Source: a virus
IMG/VR virus record: IMGVR_UViG_3300044825_001895
Location: 1-64,000 of that record
Length of the DNA: 64,000 nt
Direction: 5' to 3' (one strand)
Shown in pieces: positions 5,786 through 12,246 of this stretch (position 1 is its first letter; the number at the start of each line of letters is the position of its first letter). The position numbers and the translations under genes were made by a program. Below the pieces are notes generated by a model that saw only the letters and a program-made list of their open reading frames with translations, made no database searches and had not been told where the DNA came from.

Positions 5786-5856
5786 GCGGGTATGGTGTAG
5801 CGGTAACACGCCATCCTTCCAAGTTGGAATCACCGGTTCGAACCCGGTTACCCGCT
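5786..5856 (+). tRNA. tRNA-Gly(TCC)
   Basis: GCGGGTA/TACCCGC acceptor, GTGT/ACAC D stem, loop CTTCCAA, T arm CCGG/CCGG core. One T-T mismatch in the anticodon stem. Confidence 0.92.
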
Positions 5857-5858
5857 TT

Positions 5859-5930
5859 CCTCTGGTAGTCTATTGGTAAGGACAGGCAGACAATGCACTT
5901 GGAAACTGGGTTCGATTCCCAGACAGAGGT
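5859..5930 (+). tRNA. tRNA-like gene, anticodon stem broken
   Basis: It has normal tRNA length (72), D arm (GTCT/GGAC) and T arm (CTGGG/CCCAG), with acceptor CCTCTGG/ACAGAGG (last pair mismatched). The five bases on each side of the positional anticodon loop (GGCAG and ACTTG) do not pair and position 33 is not T. Probably a decayed tRNA or a tRNA-like RNA. Confidence 0.5.
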
Positions 5931-5937
5931 AACTTTA

Positions 5938-6057
5938 TCCCAGTGACGCCGTTGGTAACGGTCATGTGGTCGGGTGGTGCCCCCGCATTCCAGAAGGGAG
6001 TTAATCTCCTGAGGTAGGTGACTAAAAAACTTAAGGTTCGAATCCTTATACTGGGAC
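5938..6057 (+). tRNA. 120-base tRNA-like element with internal hairpins
   Basis: Acceptor TCCCAGT/ACTGGGA, a D-like arm (GCCG-TTGGTAA-CGGT) and T arm TAAGG-TTCGAAT-CCTTA frame an enlarged middle. The middle folds as TGTGG...CCGCA (with inner GGG/CCC) and GGGAG-TTAAT-CTCCT. No anticodon can be assigned with confidence; TAA in the second hairpin is one option. It could be an interrupted tRNA or a distinct tRNA-like RNA. Confidence 0.5.
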
Positions 6058-6063
6058 AAACAT

Positions 6064-6135
6064 TCCACAATAGCTCAGCGGTAGAGTCGGTGACTGTTAA
6101 TCACTTGGTCCCTGGTTCGAATCCAGGTTGTGGAG
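6064..6135 (+). tRNA. tRNA-Asn(GTT)
   Basis: TCCACAA/TTGTGGA acceptor, GCTC/GAGT, loop CTGTTAA, T arm CCTGG/CCAGG. Confidence 0.95.
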
Positions 6136-6333
6136 TTGAAAGGGCACAAGTTCTTTCAAATTGAGAATGCTAAACAAACTTCGGAGGTAAAATCTCTAGA
6201 GTCTCCCAACCCATTTGGTGTGTTCCTGAGAACAGGAAGAATAAGGTTCGGTGTTTTCTCTTATTCACTGCCCTCTAATGCAGTGAAAATTGCGTCAAGT
6301 GTCTGGCGCTGGTGATGGACATTCATCACCTTT
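6136..6333 (+). ncRNA. candidate structured RNA, five consecutive hairpins
   Basis: Five stem-loops follow one another with little unpaired space: TTGAAAG/CTTTCAA (6136-6159), TTCCTG-AGAA-CAGGAA (6223-6238), GAATAAG/CTTATTC (6239-6266), CACTGC/GCAGTG (6266-6285) and GGTGATG/CATCACC (6311-6330) followed by TTT. No convincing ORF is present; the only open frame would start inside the tRNA-Asn. It lies between tRNA-Asn and tRNA-Val. No known RNA class recognised. Confidence 0.45.
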
Positions 6334-6334
6334 C

Positions 6335-6406
6335 GGGCGATTAACTCAGCGGTAGAGTGCCTCCTTTACACGGAGTAGGTCGGCGGTTCGAATCCGTCAT
6401 CGCCCA
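6335..6406 (+). tRNA. tRNA-Val(TAC)
   Basis: GGGCGAT/ATCGCCC acceptor, ACTC/GAGT, loop TTTACAC, T arm GGCGG/CCGTC. Confidence 0.95.
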
Positions 6407-6434
6407 CTTGATAAATAAAAGTAAAAAGAGTATA

Positions 6435-6869
6435 ATGGAAAAACTTTATAAACTATTGAGTGATGCTCAGTCATCGCTTTTTGTTTTATTCCATAAAACT
6501 TGGGCATTTCATTGGAATGTCGTAGGTGAAGACTTTACTCAACTCCACCAACTCTTTGGTGGTCAGTATGAGACTATGTTTGAAGAGATTGATCGTCTCT
6601 CAGAACATATGCGTTATCTGAATGTAAAACCTCTCAGTTCTCTCTCTAGAATGCTTGAGGTAACTCAGATTAAAGAAGCAGCAAGTTCAACTGGGGCAAA
6701 AGAAATGCTTCAAGAACTTCTTGATAATAACACCAAGTTTTGTGAGTTAATGGCAGAGATTTCAGAAGAATCTGAAAATCAAAAGTCATATGCTACGGCA
6801 AATTTAGTTCAAGATTTAATGGAATCTCATGGTAAATTTGTTTGGCAGTTAAGAGCACATTTACAATGA
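6435..6869 (+). CDS. Dps-like ferritin / DNA-protection protein
   Basis: A 144-residue four-helix protein of Dps size. The ferroxidase-type signature is visible: FHKTWAFHWNVVGEDFTQLH, then EEIDRLSEHMRYL, the paired motifs that bind iron at the dimer interface. Dps dodecamers sequester iron, remove peroxide and coat DNA. The start at 6435 is chosen because upstream codons lie in tRNA-Val. A late core (GATAAATAA) sits 20 bases before the ATG. A TTGATA-N17-TATAAT also matches, but its -10 overlaps the ATG. It may protect replicating phage DNA in illuminated cells. Confidence 0.82.
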   Translation: MEKLYKLLSDAQSSLFVLFHKTWAFHWNVVGEDFTQLHQLFGGQYETMFEEIDRLSEHMRYLNVKPLSSLSRMLEVTQIKEAASSTGAKEMLQELLDNNTKFCELMAEISEESENQKSYATANLVQDLMESHGKFVWQLRAHLQ

Positions 6870-6884
6870 ATAGGATGAAAAATA

Positions 6885-7136
6885 ATGATTTCAATAAGAT
6901 GCAAAGATTGCAATAGAGAATTATCAGGTCATTTATCAAAAACAGTGACTTGTGGTTGCCCTAATATGGCAACGATTCGTGGAGATAAGATTTCAGCACT
7001 TGACTTATCTCGTATTATTATGCTAAACTCTTTAAAAGAAAATTCAAAAACAAACGTTTTAACCTCCCAAGATATTGCTTGGCAGGAAGCACGTAGACAA
7101 CGTAAAGTTCGTCGTTTGGATTTTGAGGTTCGCTGA
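6885..7136 (+). CDS. small zinc-ribbon-like protein, unknown function
   Basis: An 83-residue protein. Four cysteines near the N-terminus (CKDC at 6-9 and TCGC at 22-25) suggest a small zinc knuckle. The C-terminus is basic (EARRQRKVRRLDF). It follows the Dps gene by 15 bases with AGGATG before the start. Nucleic-acid binding is plausible, but no family is recognised. Confidence 0.72.
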   Translation: MISIRCKDCNRELSGHLSKTVTCGCPNMATIRGDKISALDLSRIIMLNSLKENSKTNVLTSQDIAWQEARRQRKVRRLDFEVR

Positions 7137-7146
7137 ACCTCCTATT

Positions 7147-7232
7147 GGAAGCGTGGCCGAGTGGTTTATGGCAGTTGTCTTGAAAACAACCAACGTTAAT
7201 AGCGTTCGTGGGTTCAAATCCTACCGCTTCCG
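7147..7232 (+). tRNA. tRNA-Ser(TGA)
   Basis: GGAAGCG/CGCTTCC acceptor, GTTGT/ACAAC with loop CTTGAAA, class II variable arm AACG/CGTT, discriminator G. The 113 bases after it hold no gene; a weak TTGACT/TAGTAT pair near 7290 may be a promoter. Confidence 0.95.
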
Positions 7233-7345
7233 TTAAGTTAAGTTACAAATTTAACAATTTCTTCAACAGTGTTAAGATATCAACACAAAAAGTTGACTGC
7301 GAAATACCTGTGATTAGTATATAGTAGTATCACGGGGACGAACCG

Positions 7346-7495
7346 ATGGATCAACACACCTACGATAATTGGGTGAAGATCAAAGCAACTTTTGAATCTT
7401 CTGGGAACACAGATAATATGTTCTACAAAAGAGCAGTTGAAATCGTAAAAACCCGAAGAGACCCTCTTGCAAAATTTCTTGGCGATGAAAAATGA
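7346..7495 (+). CDS. small protein, unknown function
   Basis: A 49-residue soluble basic ORF (MDQHTYDNWVKIKATFESSG...). It opens a run of very short, overlapping genes ending in gnd. ATGA overlap with the next gene supports translation. Not recognised. Confidence 0.6.
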   Translation: MDQHTYDNWVKIKATFESSGNTDNMFYKRAVEIVKTRRDPLAKFLGDEK

Positions 7496-7695
7496 TGCAC
7501 GAACAAGAAGAATTTATCACACGTTCTGAAGTTCAGGAGATGATTGATGCTGCTATCAGAAGACACAACCGTAATGCTTCTATCATTAGTATGTGCGTCG
7601 GTTGGGTGGTTCTTGCTTTATTTGCTGAGGGACTTTTAAGATTGGTTGGAGTTATTCCACCTTTACTTCCATTTCTTAAAATTACTTTAAACTAA
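7492..7695 (+). CDS. small membrane protein
   Basis: A 67-residue protein: charged helix (EEFITRSEVQEMIDAAIRRH) followed by one membrane segment (ISMCVGWVVLALFAEGLL) and a hydrophobic tail. Start overlaps the previous stop. Unknown function; likely inner-membrane with a coiled N-terminus. Confidence 0.65.
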   Translation: MMHEQEEFITRSEVQEMIDAAIRRHNRNASIISMCVGWVVLALFAEGLLRLVGVIPPLLPFLKITLN

Positions 7696-7811
7696 TGGTA
7701 ACAATCACAGAAGAAGATTTGCATAAATTAAACCAAAGAGTTCTCCAGCAGAAAATGGATGAACTCTTTGAAGAACCATCTACTTACGAGGATGAAGAAG
7801 ATGATGATTAG
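7695..7811 (+). CDS. small acidic protein
   Basis: A 38-residue acidic ORF ending TYEDEEDDD. Its ATG overlaps the stop of the membrane protein (TAATG). Coupled arrangement supports it; function unknown. Confidence 0.5.
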   Translation: MVTITEEDLHKLNQRVLQQKMDELFEEPSTYEDEEDDD

Positions 7812-7899
7812 AACAATAATATCAGCAGTTCTTCTTTTTTCCTCCATTGGTCTTTTTATACATTGGGGACTTACACACGCATATCCAGAGGTTTTATGA
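7801..7899 (+). CDS. single-span membrane peptide
   Basis: A 32-residue hydrophobic peptide (MMIRTIISAVLLFSSIGLFI...). It overlaps both the acidic ORF and the start of gnd (ATGA). Too short for a family call. Confidence 0.45.
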   Translation: MMIRTIISAVLLFSSIGLFIHWGLTHAYPEVL

Positions 7900-8930
7900 A
7901 GGTAGGATTAATTGGTCTTGGTAGAATGGGCGAAGGAATGTCTCGCCGTATGATGAAAGCAGGTATTGAAGTATGGGGTTATCGAAGAAATTATGAAAAG
8001 GCACAGGAGGCATTTGAAAAGGGATTTGTTAATGGAATTACAACAGATATCGAAAACCTTGTTAAAGTAGTTAAACAAAATAATAAAGGTAGAACACAAC
8101 CAGGCATCTTTCAAATGGTTGTTCCTGCCGAAACAGTAGAGGAAACAATCAATGAGTTACTACGATATTGTAGTGAAGGAGATATTATTATTGATCATGG
8201 CAATAGCAATTTTAAAGACAGTCGGAAAAGAGCAGAACGCTTGGCAAAATTTGGTATCCAATATATTGATTGTGGCACTAGCGGCGGTGTTTATGGTTTG
8301 GATCGTGGATACTGTCTTATGGTTGGTGGCGGAAATACTGCGGTCGCCACTTGTTCGCGCATTTTTGATGCCCTTGCCCCAGGAATCATCGCTGCCCCAA
8401 GGACTCAATTTGACTCGGATGTAACTTCTGCTGAGTTTGGATGGTTGCATTGTGGTGGTCCTGGTGCAGGGCACTTTGTGAAGATGGTGCATAATGGTAT
8501 TGAGTATGGAATAATGCAGGCATATGCAGAAGGATTCAATATCCTAAAGAACGCTAATAATGGAGCACAGTATGTCAAAGAAGGTGATGCTGAGGTCGCT
8601 CCAATGGCAGATCCAGAATCCTATTGTTATGATATTGATGTTGCTGAGGTTGCTGAGTTATGGCGTCGTGGTAGCGTGGTTGGTAGTTGGTTACTCGATC
8701 TTACTGCTGATGTGCTACGCAGGGATGGTAGCCTTAAACAATTCTCTGGGGGAGTATCCGATAGCGGTGAGGGTCGTTGGACTGTTTCTGCCGCTGTGGA
8801 CCTGGGGGTTCCCGCTCCTGTTATTACTACGGCACTATTTGAAAGATTTAACTCACGCAATCTCGGATCATTCGGAGCAAAAATCTTGAATGGTATGCGT
8901 TATATGTTTGGGGGACATCATGTTAGGTAA
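7896..8930 (+). CDS. gnd: 6-phosphogluconate dehydrogenase (short form)
   Basis: A 344-residue enzyme of the oxidative pentose phosphate pathway: 6-phosphogluconate to ribulose-5-phosphate, CO2 and reduced pyridine nucleotide. Residues 1-15 show the Rossmann motif (VGLIGLGRMGEGM); the substrate signature IIDHGNSNFKDS and the GAGHFVKMVHNGIEYG catalytic helix follow. It is shorter than the 470-residue housekeeping enzyme, matching the compact family carried by cyanophages. The start at 7896 is coupled to the preceding peptide. It supplies reducing power and pentose for nucleotide synthesis. Confidence 0.95.
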   Translation: MKVGLIGLGRMGEGMSRRMMKAGIEVWGYRRNYEKAQEAFEKGFVNGITTDIENLVKVVKQNNKGRTQPGIFQMVVPAETVEETINELLRYCSEGDIIIDHGNSNFKDSRKRAERLAKFGIQYIDCGTSGGVYGLDRGYCLMVGGGNTAVATCSRIFDALAPGIIAAPRTQFDSDVTSAEFGWLHCGGPGAGHFVKMVHNGIEYGIMQAYAEGFNILKNANNGAQYVKEGDAEVAPMADPESYCYDIDVAEVAELWRRGSVVGSWLLDLTADVLRRDGSLKQFSGGVSDSGEGRWTVSAAVDLGVPAPVITTALFERFNSRNLGSFGAKILNGMRYMFGGHHVR

Positions 8931-9039
8931 AGCACTTTTATTTGTTGCTATTCCTTTTGTACTGACTACACTGTATTTCGGAACACGAGGAGGGTACTAT
9001 GATTCCGAAGACTATAAGGGAAATGGAACCGCACATTAA
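8920..9039 (+). CDS. small membrane peptide
   Basis: A 39-residue ORF overlapping the end of gnd, with one hydrophobic segment (LLFVAIPFVLTTLYFG) and a polar tail. Unknown. Confidence 0.5.
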   Translation: MLGKALLFVAIPFVLTTLYFGTRGGYYDSEDYKGNGTAH

Positions 9040-9226
9040 GCAGAAATATTGGTTTGCAATGTCTGCTTTTTCAAGAATGTATGGAGTAAAGACTGCTGCT
9101 AATGATATACATATTAAACAGTTCTGTATTGAATGGTCGTATTGGGACATTCAATCCCCTTTACAGGGGCTTGACGAAGTGGACCAATACATGTATTATG
9201 AATACAAGAACTGGAGAGGAAGATGA
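8999..9226 (+). CDS. small protein, unknown function
   Basis: A 75-residue soluble protein rich in aromatic residues (KYWFAMSAFSRMYG, EWSYWDIQ, QYMYYEYKNW). The ATG follows GAGGAGGGTACT, a strong ribosome site. ATGA overlap with the next gene. No family recognised. Confidence 0.68.
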   Translation: MIPKTIREMEPHIKQKYWFAMSAFSRMYGVKTAANDIHIKQFCIEWSYWDIQSPLQGLDEVDQYMYYEYKNWRGR

Positions 9227-9339
9227 TTTTCCACTTAGTTGAAACACTAGCAGCAAGTCCTTTCTTTCTTTTTCTATGTGGATGTGGATTGACAATTGTA
9301 CCATTTGCTGGTATTATGTTTATACACAGAAACAAATAA
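9223..9339 (+). CDS. small membrane peptide
   Basis: A 38-residue peptide, mostly hydrophobic (SPFFLFLCGCGLTIVPFAG). Its stop codon directly abuts the tRNA-Pro gene, so mRNA and tRNA share a transcript that must be cut. Confidence 0.5.
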   Translation: MIFHLVETLAASPFFLFLCGCGLTIVPFAGIMFIHRNK

Positions 9340-9411
9340 CGGGGTGTAAGTCAGCGGTAGACGGCTTGCTTTGGGAGCAAGAAGACACTGGTTCGATCCC
9401 AGTCACCCCGA
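9340..9411 (+). tRNA. tRNA-Pro(TGG), copy 2
   Basis: CGGGGTG/CACCCCG acceptor, CTTGC/GCAAG with loop TTTGGGA, T arm ACTGG/CCAGT. It differs from copy 1 along most of its length, so it is not a recent duplicate. Confidence 0.92.
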
Positions 9412-9427
9412 TCATAAAACTCACTTT

Positions 9428-9658
9428 ATGAAAATGTATCCAGAACTTTCAGATCTCCAAAAATTTACAGTTCAAGAGTTTCAAGAAAATTTTGATAATC
9501 TAATACAAAGAGTAGAAAATGGTGAATCATTTATTATTACTGATGGGGAAAGAAACGCAGTGATAGTTCCATACAACGAAACTATAAAGTTTGCAGTAGA
9601 ATCTAATGTGGATGACGATGTGATACGAATACACACCGACCACGAAGAAGGTTCTTGA
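9428..9658 (+). CDS. orphan Phd/YefM-type antitoxin
   Basis: A 76-residue protein. KFTVQEFQENFDNLI... and NGESFIITDGERNAVIVPY reproduce the Phd/YefM fold: N-terminal strand-helix DNA-binding part and the NGExxxIT...VxVPY core. These proteins repress their own operon and neutralise partner toxins. No toxin gene adjoins it (a promoter and a tRNA follow), so it may block a host toxin during infection or act as a regulator. The frame is open into the tRNA, so the ATG at 9428 is chosen. Confidence 0.8.
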   Translation: MKMYPELSDLQKFTVQEFQENFDNLIQRVENGESFIITDGERNAVIVPYNETIKFAVESNVDDDVIRIHTDHEEGS

Positions 9659-9683
9659 CATAGAGTTCCAGGTCCTCTACAAT
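9655..9683 (+). promoter_or_regulatory. early promoter TTGACA-N17-TACAAT
   Basis: Perfect -35, exact spacing, 5/6 -10, overlapping the stop of the antitoxin gene. It drives the two tRNAs that follow. Confidence 0.8.
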
Positions 9684-9696
9684 AGATCTGGTTCAA

Positions 9697-9784
9697 GCGA
9701 GTGAGACTTGGTAGTCAGAGGAGTCTTATAAACTCTTTCCGCCAGATTAGCGGCTTTGAGGTGGTTCGAATCCACCCACTCGTA
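9697..9784 (+). tRNA. unusual tRNA, anticodon TAT (Ile, AUA)
   Basis: GCGAGTG/CACTCGT acceptor and GGTGG-TTCGAAT-CCACC T arm are normal, and GGAGT-CTTATAA-ACTCT gives anticodon TAT. The D loop is only four bases (GACT-TGGT-AGTC), and there is a class II variable arm (CCGC-CAGATTA-GCGG), unexpected for Ile. It has its own promoter. Confidence 0.65.
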
Positions 9785-9788
9785 CCTT

Positions 9789-9861
9789 GCTCCTTTAGCA
9801 ATCTGGTGAATGCAGCGAACTCATAATTCGCCTGAGGCGTGTTCGATCCACGCAAGGAGCA
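9789..9861 (+). tRNA. tRNA-Met(CAT) or Ile(CAT), copy 2
   Basis: GCTCCTT/AAGGAGC acceptor, GCGAA/TTCGC with loop CTCATAA, T arm GCGTG/CACGC. Initiator, elongator or lysidine-type Ile cannot be told apart here. Confidence 0.88.
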
Positions 9862-9862
9862 C

Positions 9863-9892
9863 TTGACAGAACCCCTGTCAAACCCTTATAAT
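9863..9892 (+). promoter_or_regulatory. consensus early promoter TTGACA-N18-TATAAT
   Basis: Both hexamers are perfect, spacer 18. Start near 9899, some 15 bases before the next ATG. Confidence 0.85.
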
Positions 9893-9914
9893 ACTAAGGT
9901 CAACATTCAAAACA

Positions 9915-10130
9915 ATGACTCTCACAGCAAAATTCAAGAAAGACGTTCAAACCCTCCGTGGTGCAGCAAACGGTGATTTTTACCTTGATGTAAAGAATCC
10001 GAAACTTTATAAAAAGGTTCGTCGTTTTTATGAGAATGAAGGTGTAGTATTCTCTGGTGATCCTTTGGATGATTATGAAATGCTTATGGAATATGTTCTT
10101 GCCGATCTTGAATCTGTTGAAGTTGCTTGA
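9915..10130 (+). CDS. small early protein, unknown function
   Basis: A 71-residue protein (MTLTAKFKKDVQTLRGAANG...) with a basic N-half and an acidic C-half. It has a perfect consensus promoter and a very short leader, so it is likely strongly expressed right after infection. No family recognised. Confidence 0.75.
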   Translation: MTLTAKFKKDVQTLRGAANGDFYLDVKNPKLYKKVRRFYENEGVVFSGDPLDDYEMLMEYVLADLESVEVA

Positions 10131-10183
10131 TTAAATAGTCTCGGGATGACTATAAAAGCGTACTGGTCGGGAGCAAACCCCTT

Positions 10184-10417
10184 ATGTCTAGATCTGATCT
10201 ACTTCGTTGGATTGGAAACATTCTCCTCATAATTGGTTATCAAACTATGCTATGGGGAGAATTTAAATATGGTTTAATGATAAAGGTTGTTGGGGGATTA
10301 CTCACAGTACCCTTTGCAATTAAACTTAAACTTTGGGATGTATTATTTTTATGTGCCTTCTTTGGTATTACCGAGATATCAAAGTTAACCCAACTTTTCT
10401 TAGTTTCTCAAAACTAA
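10184..10417 (+). CDS. multi-span membrane protein
   Basis: A 77-residue protein with about three hydrophobic segments (WIGNILLIIGYQTMLWG, GLMIKVVGGLLTVPFAI, VLFLCAFFGITEI). No signal peptide or motif. Function unknown; possibly a membrane-modifying early protein. Confidence 0.7.
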   Translation: MSRSDLLRWIGNILLIIGYQTMLWGEFKYGLMIKVVGGLLTVPFAIKLKLWDVLFLCAFFGITEISKLTQLFLVSQN

Positions 10418-10430
10418 GTGGTGGAGCCAT

Positions 10431-10469
10431 TCATATAAATAATATTATGTAATAGTAAAATTTATATGA
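10431..10469 (+). promoter_or_regulatory. late promoter within start-codon-sequestering hairpin
   Basis: TCATATAAAT (10431-10440) and ATTTATATGA (10460-10469) are perfect 10-base complements. The 5' arm holds the late core TATAAATAA (10434-10442) and the 3' arm holds the ATG of the next gene. Readthrough RNA would hide the start codon; RNA begun at the late promoter would lack the 5' arm. Confidence 0.7.
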
Positions 10470-11014
10470 AGACCTATTACACATATGCATACCTTCGTGA
10501 AAATGGAACACCATATTACATAGGAAAGGGAACTGGTCGTAGAGCATTTCATAAAAATCATAATGTTCCAAGACCCACTAAAGATAAAATATTATTTTTG
10601 AAGAAAAACCTTTCTGAAGAGGATGCATTAAAACACGAAAAATATCTAATATCAATATTAGATAATCTTTTAAACAGAAAAAGTGGTGGAAGTAAAGGAA
10701 GAACTCCATTAAGTGAAGAACATAAACTAAAAATTAGCAAAAAACTAAAAAAAGTTAGACCTTTACAAGTCATTACTGAAGAACATAAAGATAATATCAA
10801 ACACTCTGTAAAAAAGCATTGGGATTCTCTTTCTGAAGAAGAAAGAAATAAAAGAATTTCAAATTTTGTTAAACCTTCAAAAAAAATTTTTATAGTTGAT
10901 GGTAAAGAGTACATTGGTATTCAATCTATTATGGAACACTATAATATGACTAAAATGGAAGTTGCTAATAGAATTTATAGTAAATCTAAAAAATGGTCTT
11001 CTTGGTGCCCGTAA
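10466..11014 (+). CDS. GIY-YIG homing endonuclease with NUMOD3 repeats
   Basis: A 182-residue protein. YYTYAYLRENGTPYYIGKGTG (residues 3-23) is the GIY-YIG core; GRRAFHK.H adds the catalytic Arg region. Residues about 75-100 (GRTPLSEEHKLKISKKLKK) are a NUMOD3 repeat. The C-terminus (VDGKEYIGIQSIMEHYNMT...) is an IENR1-type DNA-binding end. It is AT-rich with long A runs, unlike the flanking genes. It probably hides its start codon until late infection. Confidence 0.85.
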   Translation: MKTYYTYAYLRENGTPYYIGKGTGRRAFHKNHNVPRPTKDKILFLKKNLSEEDALKHEKYLISILDNLLNRKSGGSKGRTPLSEEHKLKISKKLKKVRPLQVITEEHKDNIKHSVKKHWDSLSEEERNKRISNFVKPSKKIFIVDGKEYIGIQSIMEHYNMTKMEVANRIYSKSKKWSSWCP

Positions 11015-11114
11015 GATAAGGCACGTTAAATATTCTTGCTGGTGCGGATGGGACTCTCTCCCGCCTGGTTTCTTGCCTCCAGTCAAAGGGCAAGTGGCGA
11101 GCCTGAGTTACGTA

Positions 11115-11149
11115 GGTGGGTTGCATAAACCCACCTTTTTTTGTATAAT
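11115..11149 (+). promoter_or_regulatory. terminator-promoter composite: TTGCAT-N17-TATAAT
   Basis: Hairpin GGTGGG/CCCACC with seven T's ends upstream transcription. Its loop begins TTGCAT, which serves as -35 exactly 17 bases before a perfect TATAAT. The T run is the promoter spacer. It starts the sugar/glycan operon. Confidence 0.8.
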
Positions 11150-11175
11150 ATATACTAAGAGAAATTTATCAATCT

Positions 11176-12243
11176 ATGAGTGATTATAAAAAAACAGCAC
11201 TTGTTCTTGGTGCTGGTGGCTTTATTGGAAGTCATATGGTAAAACGACTACGTGCTGAAGGTTATTGGGTACGTGGTGTCGATCTTAAACTTCCAGAGTA
11301 TTCTGAGAGTGAAGCACACGAATTTGTTATTGGAGATCTTAGAGATCTTAATTTTGTAGAGAGAACTCTCCAATACAAAGGACCTTATCGCAATTTTTAT
11401 AACTTTGTTCCTAGTAGGTACATTGAAACCTTTGATGAGATTTATCAGTTTGCTGCTGATATGGGTGGTGCGGGATTCGTTTTCACTGGCGAGAACGATG
11501 CAGATATTATGCATAACTCCGCAACCATCAATCTCAATGTCCTTGAGGCACAACGCCAACTAAATGATTTTAAAGGCGTAAATAAAACCAAGATCTTCTA
11601 TTCTGGGTCTGCGTGCATGTATCCAGAACACAATCAGTTAGATCCTGACAATCCAGATTGTCGTGAAGAATCAGCATATCCTGCCAACCCAGACTCTGAG
11701 TATGGTTGGGAAAAACTTTTCTCTGAGCGACTATTTTTCGCTTATCATCGTAACTATGGGATCCCTGTTCGGGTTGCTAGGTATCATAATATCTTTGGAC
11801 CTGAAGGAACCTGGGAAGGTGGAAGAGAAAAAGCACCTGCAGCGATCTGTCGTAAAGTCGCATATCTTCCAGAGAAAGGTGGAACCATTGATGTGTGGGG
11901 AGATGGTTTACAGACTCGTTCCTTCTTGTATATTGATGAATGCATCGAAGCAACCCGCAGAATGATGGATAGTAATTTTATTGGACCCGTTAACATTGGT
12001 TCTGAAGAAATGGTTACTATCAATCAACTCGTAGACACTGCTGCTAAAGTTGCTAGTAAGGTTGTAGAGAAGAATCATATTGATGGACCTCTTGGAGTTC
12101 GTGGACGTAACTCAAATAATGATCTCATTCGCGAAAAACTTGGGTGGGACTATTCACAAAGTCTTGAAGAAGGTATTCGTAAGACTTATAATTGGATTAA
12201 AAAACAGATTGATAAAAAAACAGTAGCACATCACCCTGTATAG
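11176..12243 (+). CDS. GDP-mannose 3,5-epimerase-like SDR enzyme
   Basis: A 355-residue extended short-chain dehydrogenase. NAD motif LGAGGFIGSH at residues 11-20; YGWEK supplies the YxxxK catalytic pair near residue 177. QFAADMGGAGFVFTGENDAD and MHNSATINLNVL match the GDP-mannose 3,5-epimerase subfamily, which turns GDP-D-mannose into GDP-L-galactose. It is the first gene of an 11.5-kb operon of sugar genes, so it probably supplies an activated sugar for surface glycans. Confidence 0.85.
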   Translation: MSDYKKTALVLGAGGFIGSHMVKRLRAEGYWVRGVDLKLPEYSESEAHEFVIGDLRDLNFVERTLQYKGPYRNFYNFVPSRYIETFDEIYQFAADMGGAGFVFTGENDADIMHNSATINLNVLEAQRQLNDFKGVNKTKIFYSGSACMYPEHNQLDPDNPDCREESAYPANPDSEYGWEKLFSERLFFAYHRNYGIPVRVARYHNIFGPEGTWEGGREKAPAAICRKVAYLPEKGGTIDVWGDGLQTRSFLYIDECIEATRRMMDSNFIGPVNIGSEEMVTINQLVDTAAKVASKVVEKNHIDGPLGVRGRNSNNDLIREKLGWDYSQSLEEGIRKTYNWIKKQIDKKTVAHHPV

Positions 12244-12246
12244 AAA

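Noticed and set aside
4450-6070. Several 60-110 codon open frames across the tRNA cluster
   Set aside because: They run through conserved tRNA arms (for example GFEPATSRSQSEC-like strings from T arms) and cannot be genes.
6408-6436. TTGATA-N17-TATAAT before the Dps-like gene
   Set aside because: The -10 overlaps the ATG, so the transcript would begin after the start codon; the overlapping late core GATAAATAA fits better.
10147-10233. 28-codon frame overlapping the start of the membrane protein at 10184
   Set aside because: No ribosome site, no coupling, and its sequence is the leader of the real gene.
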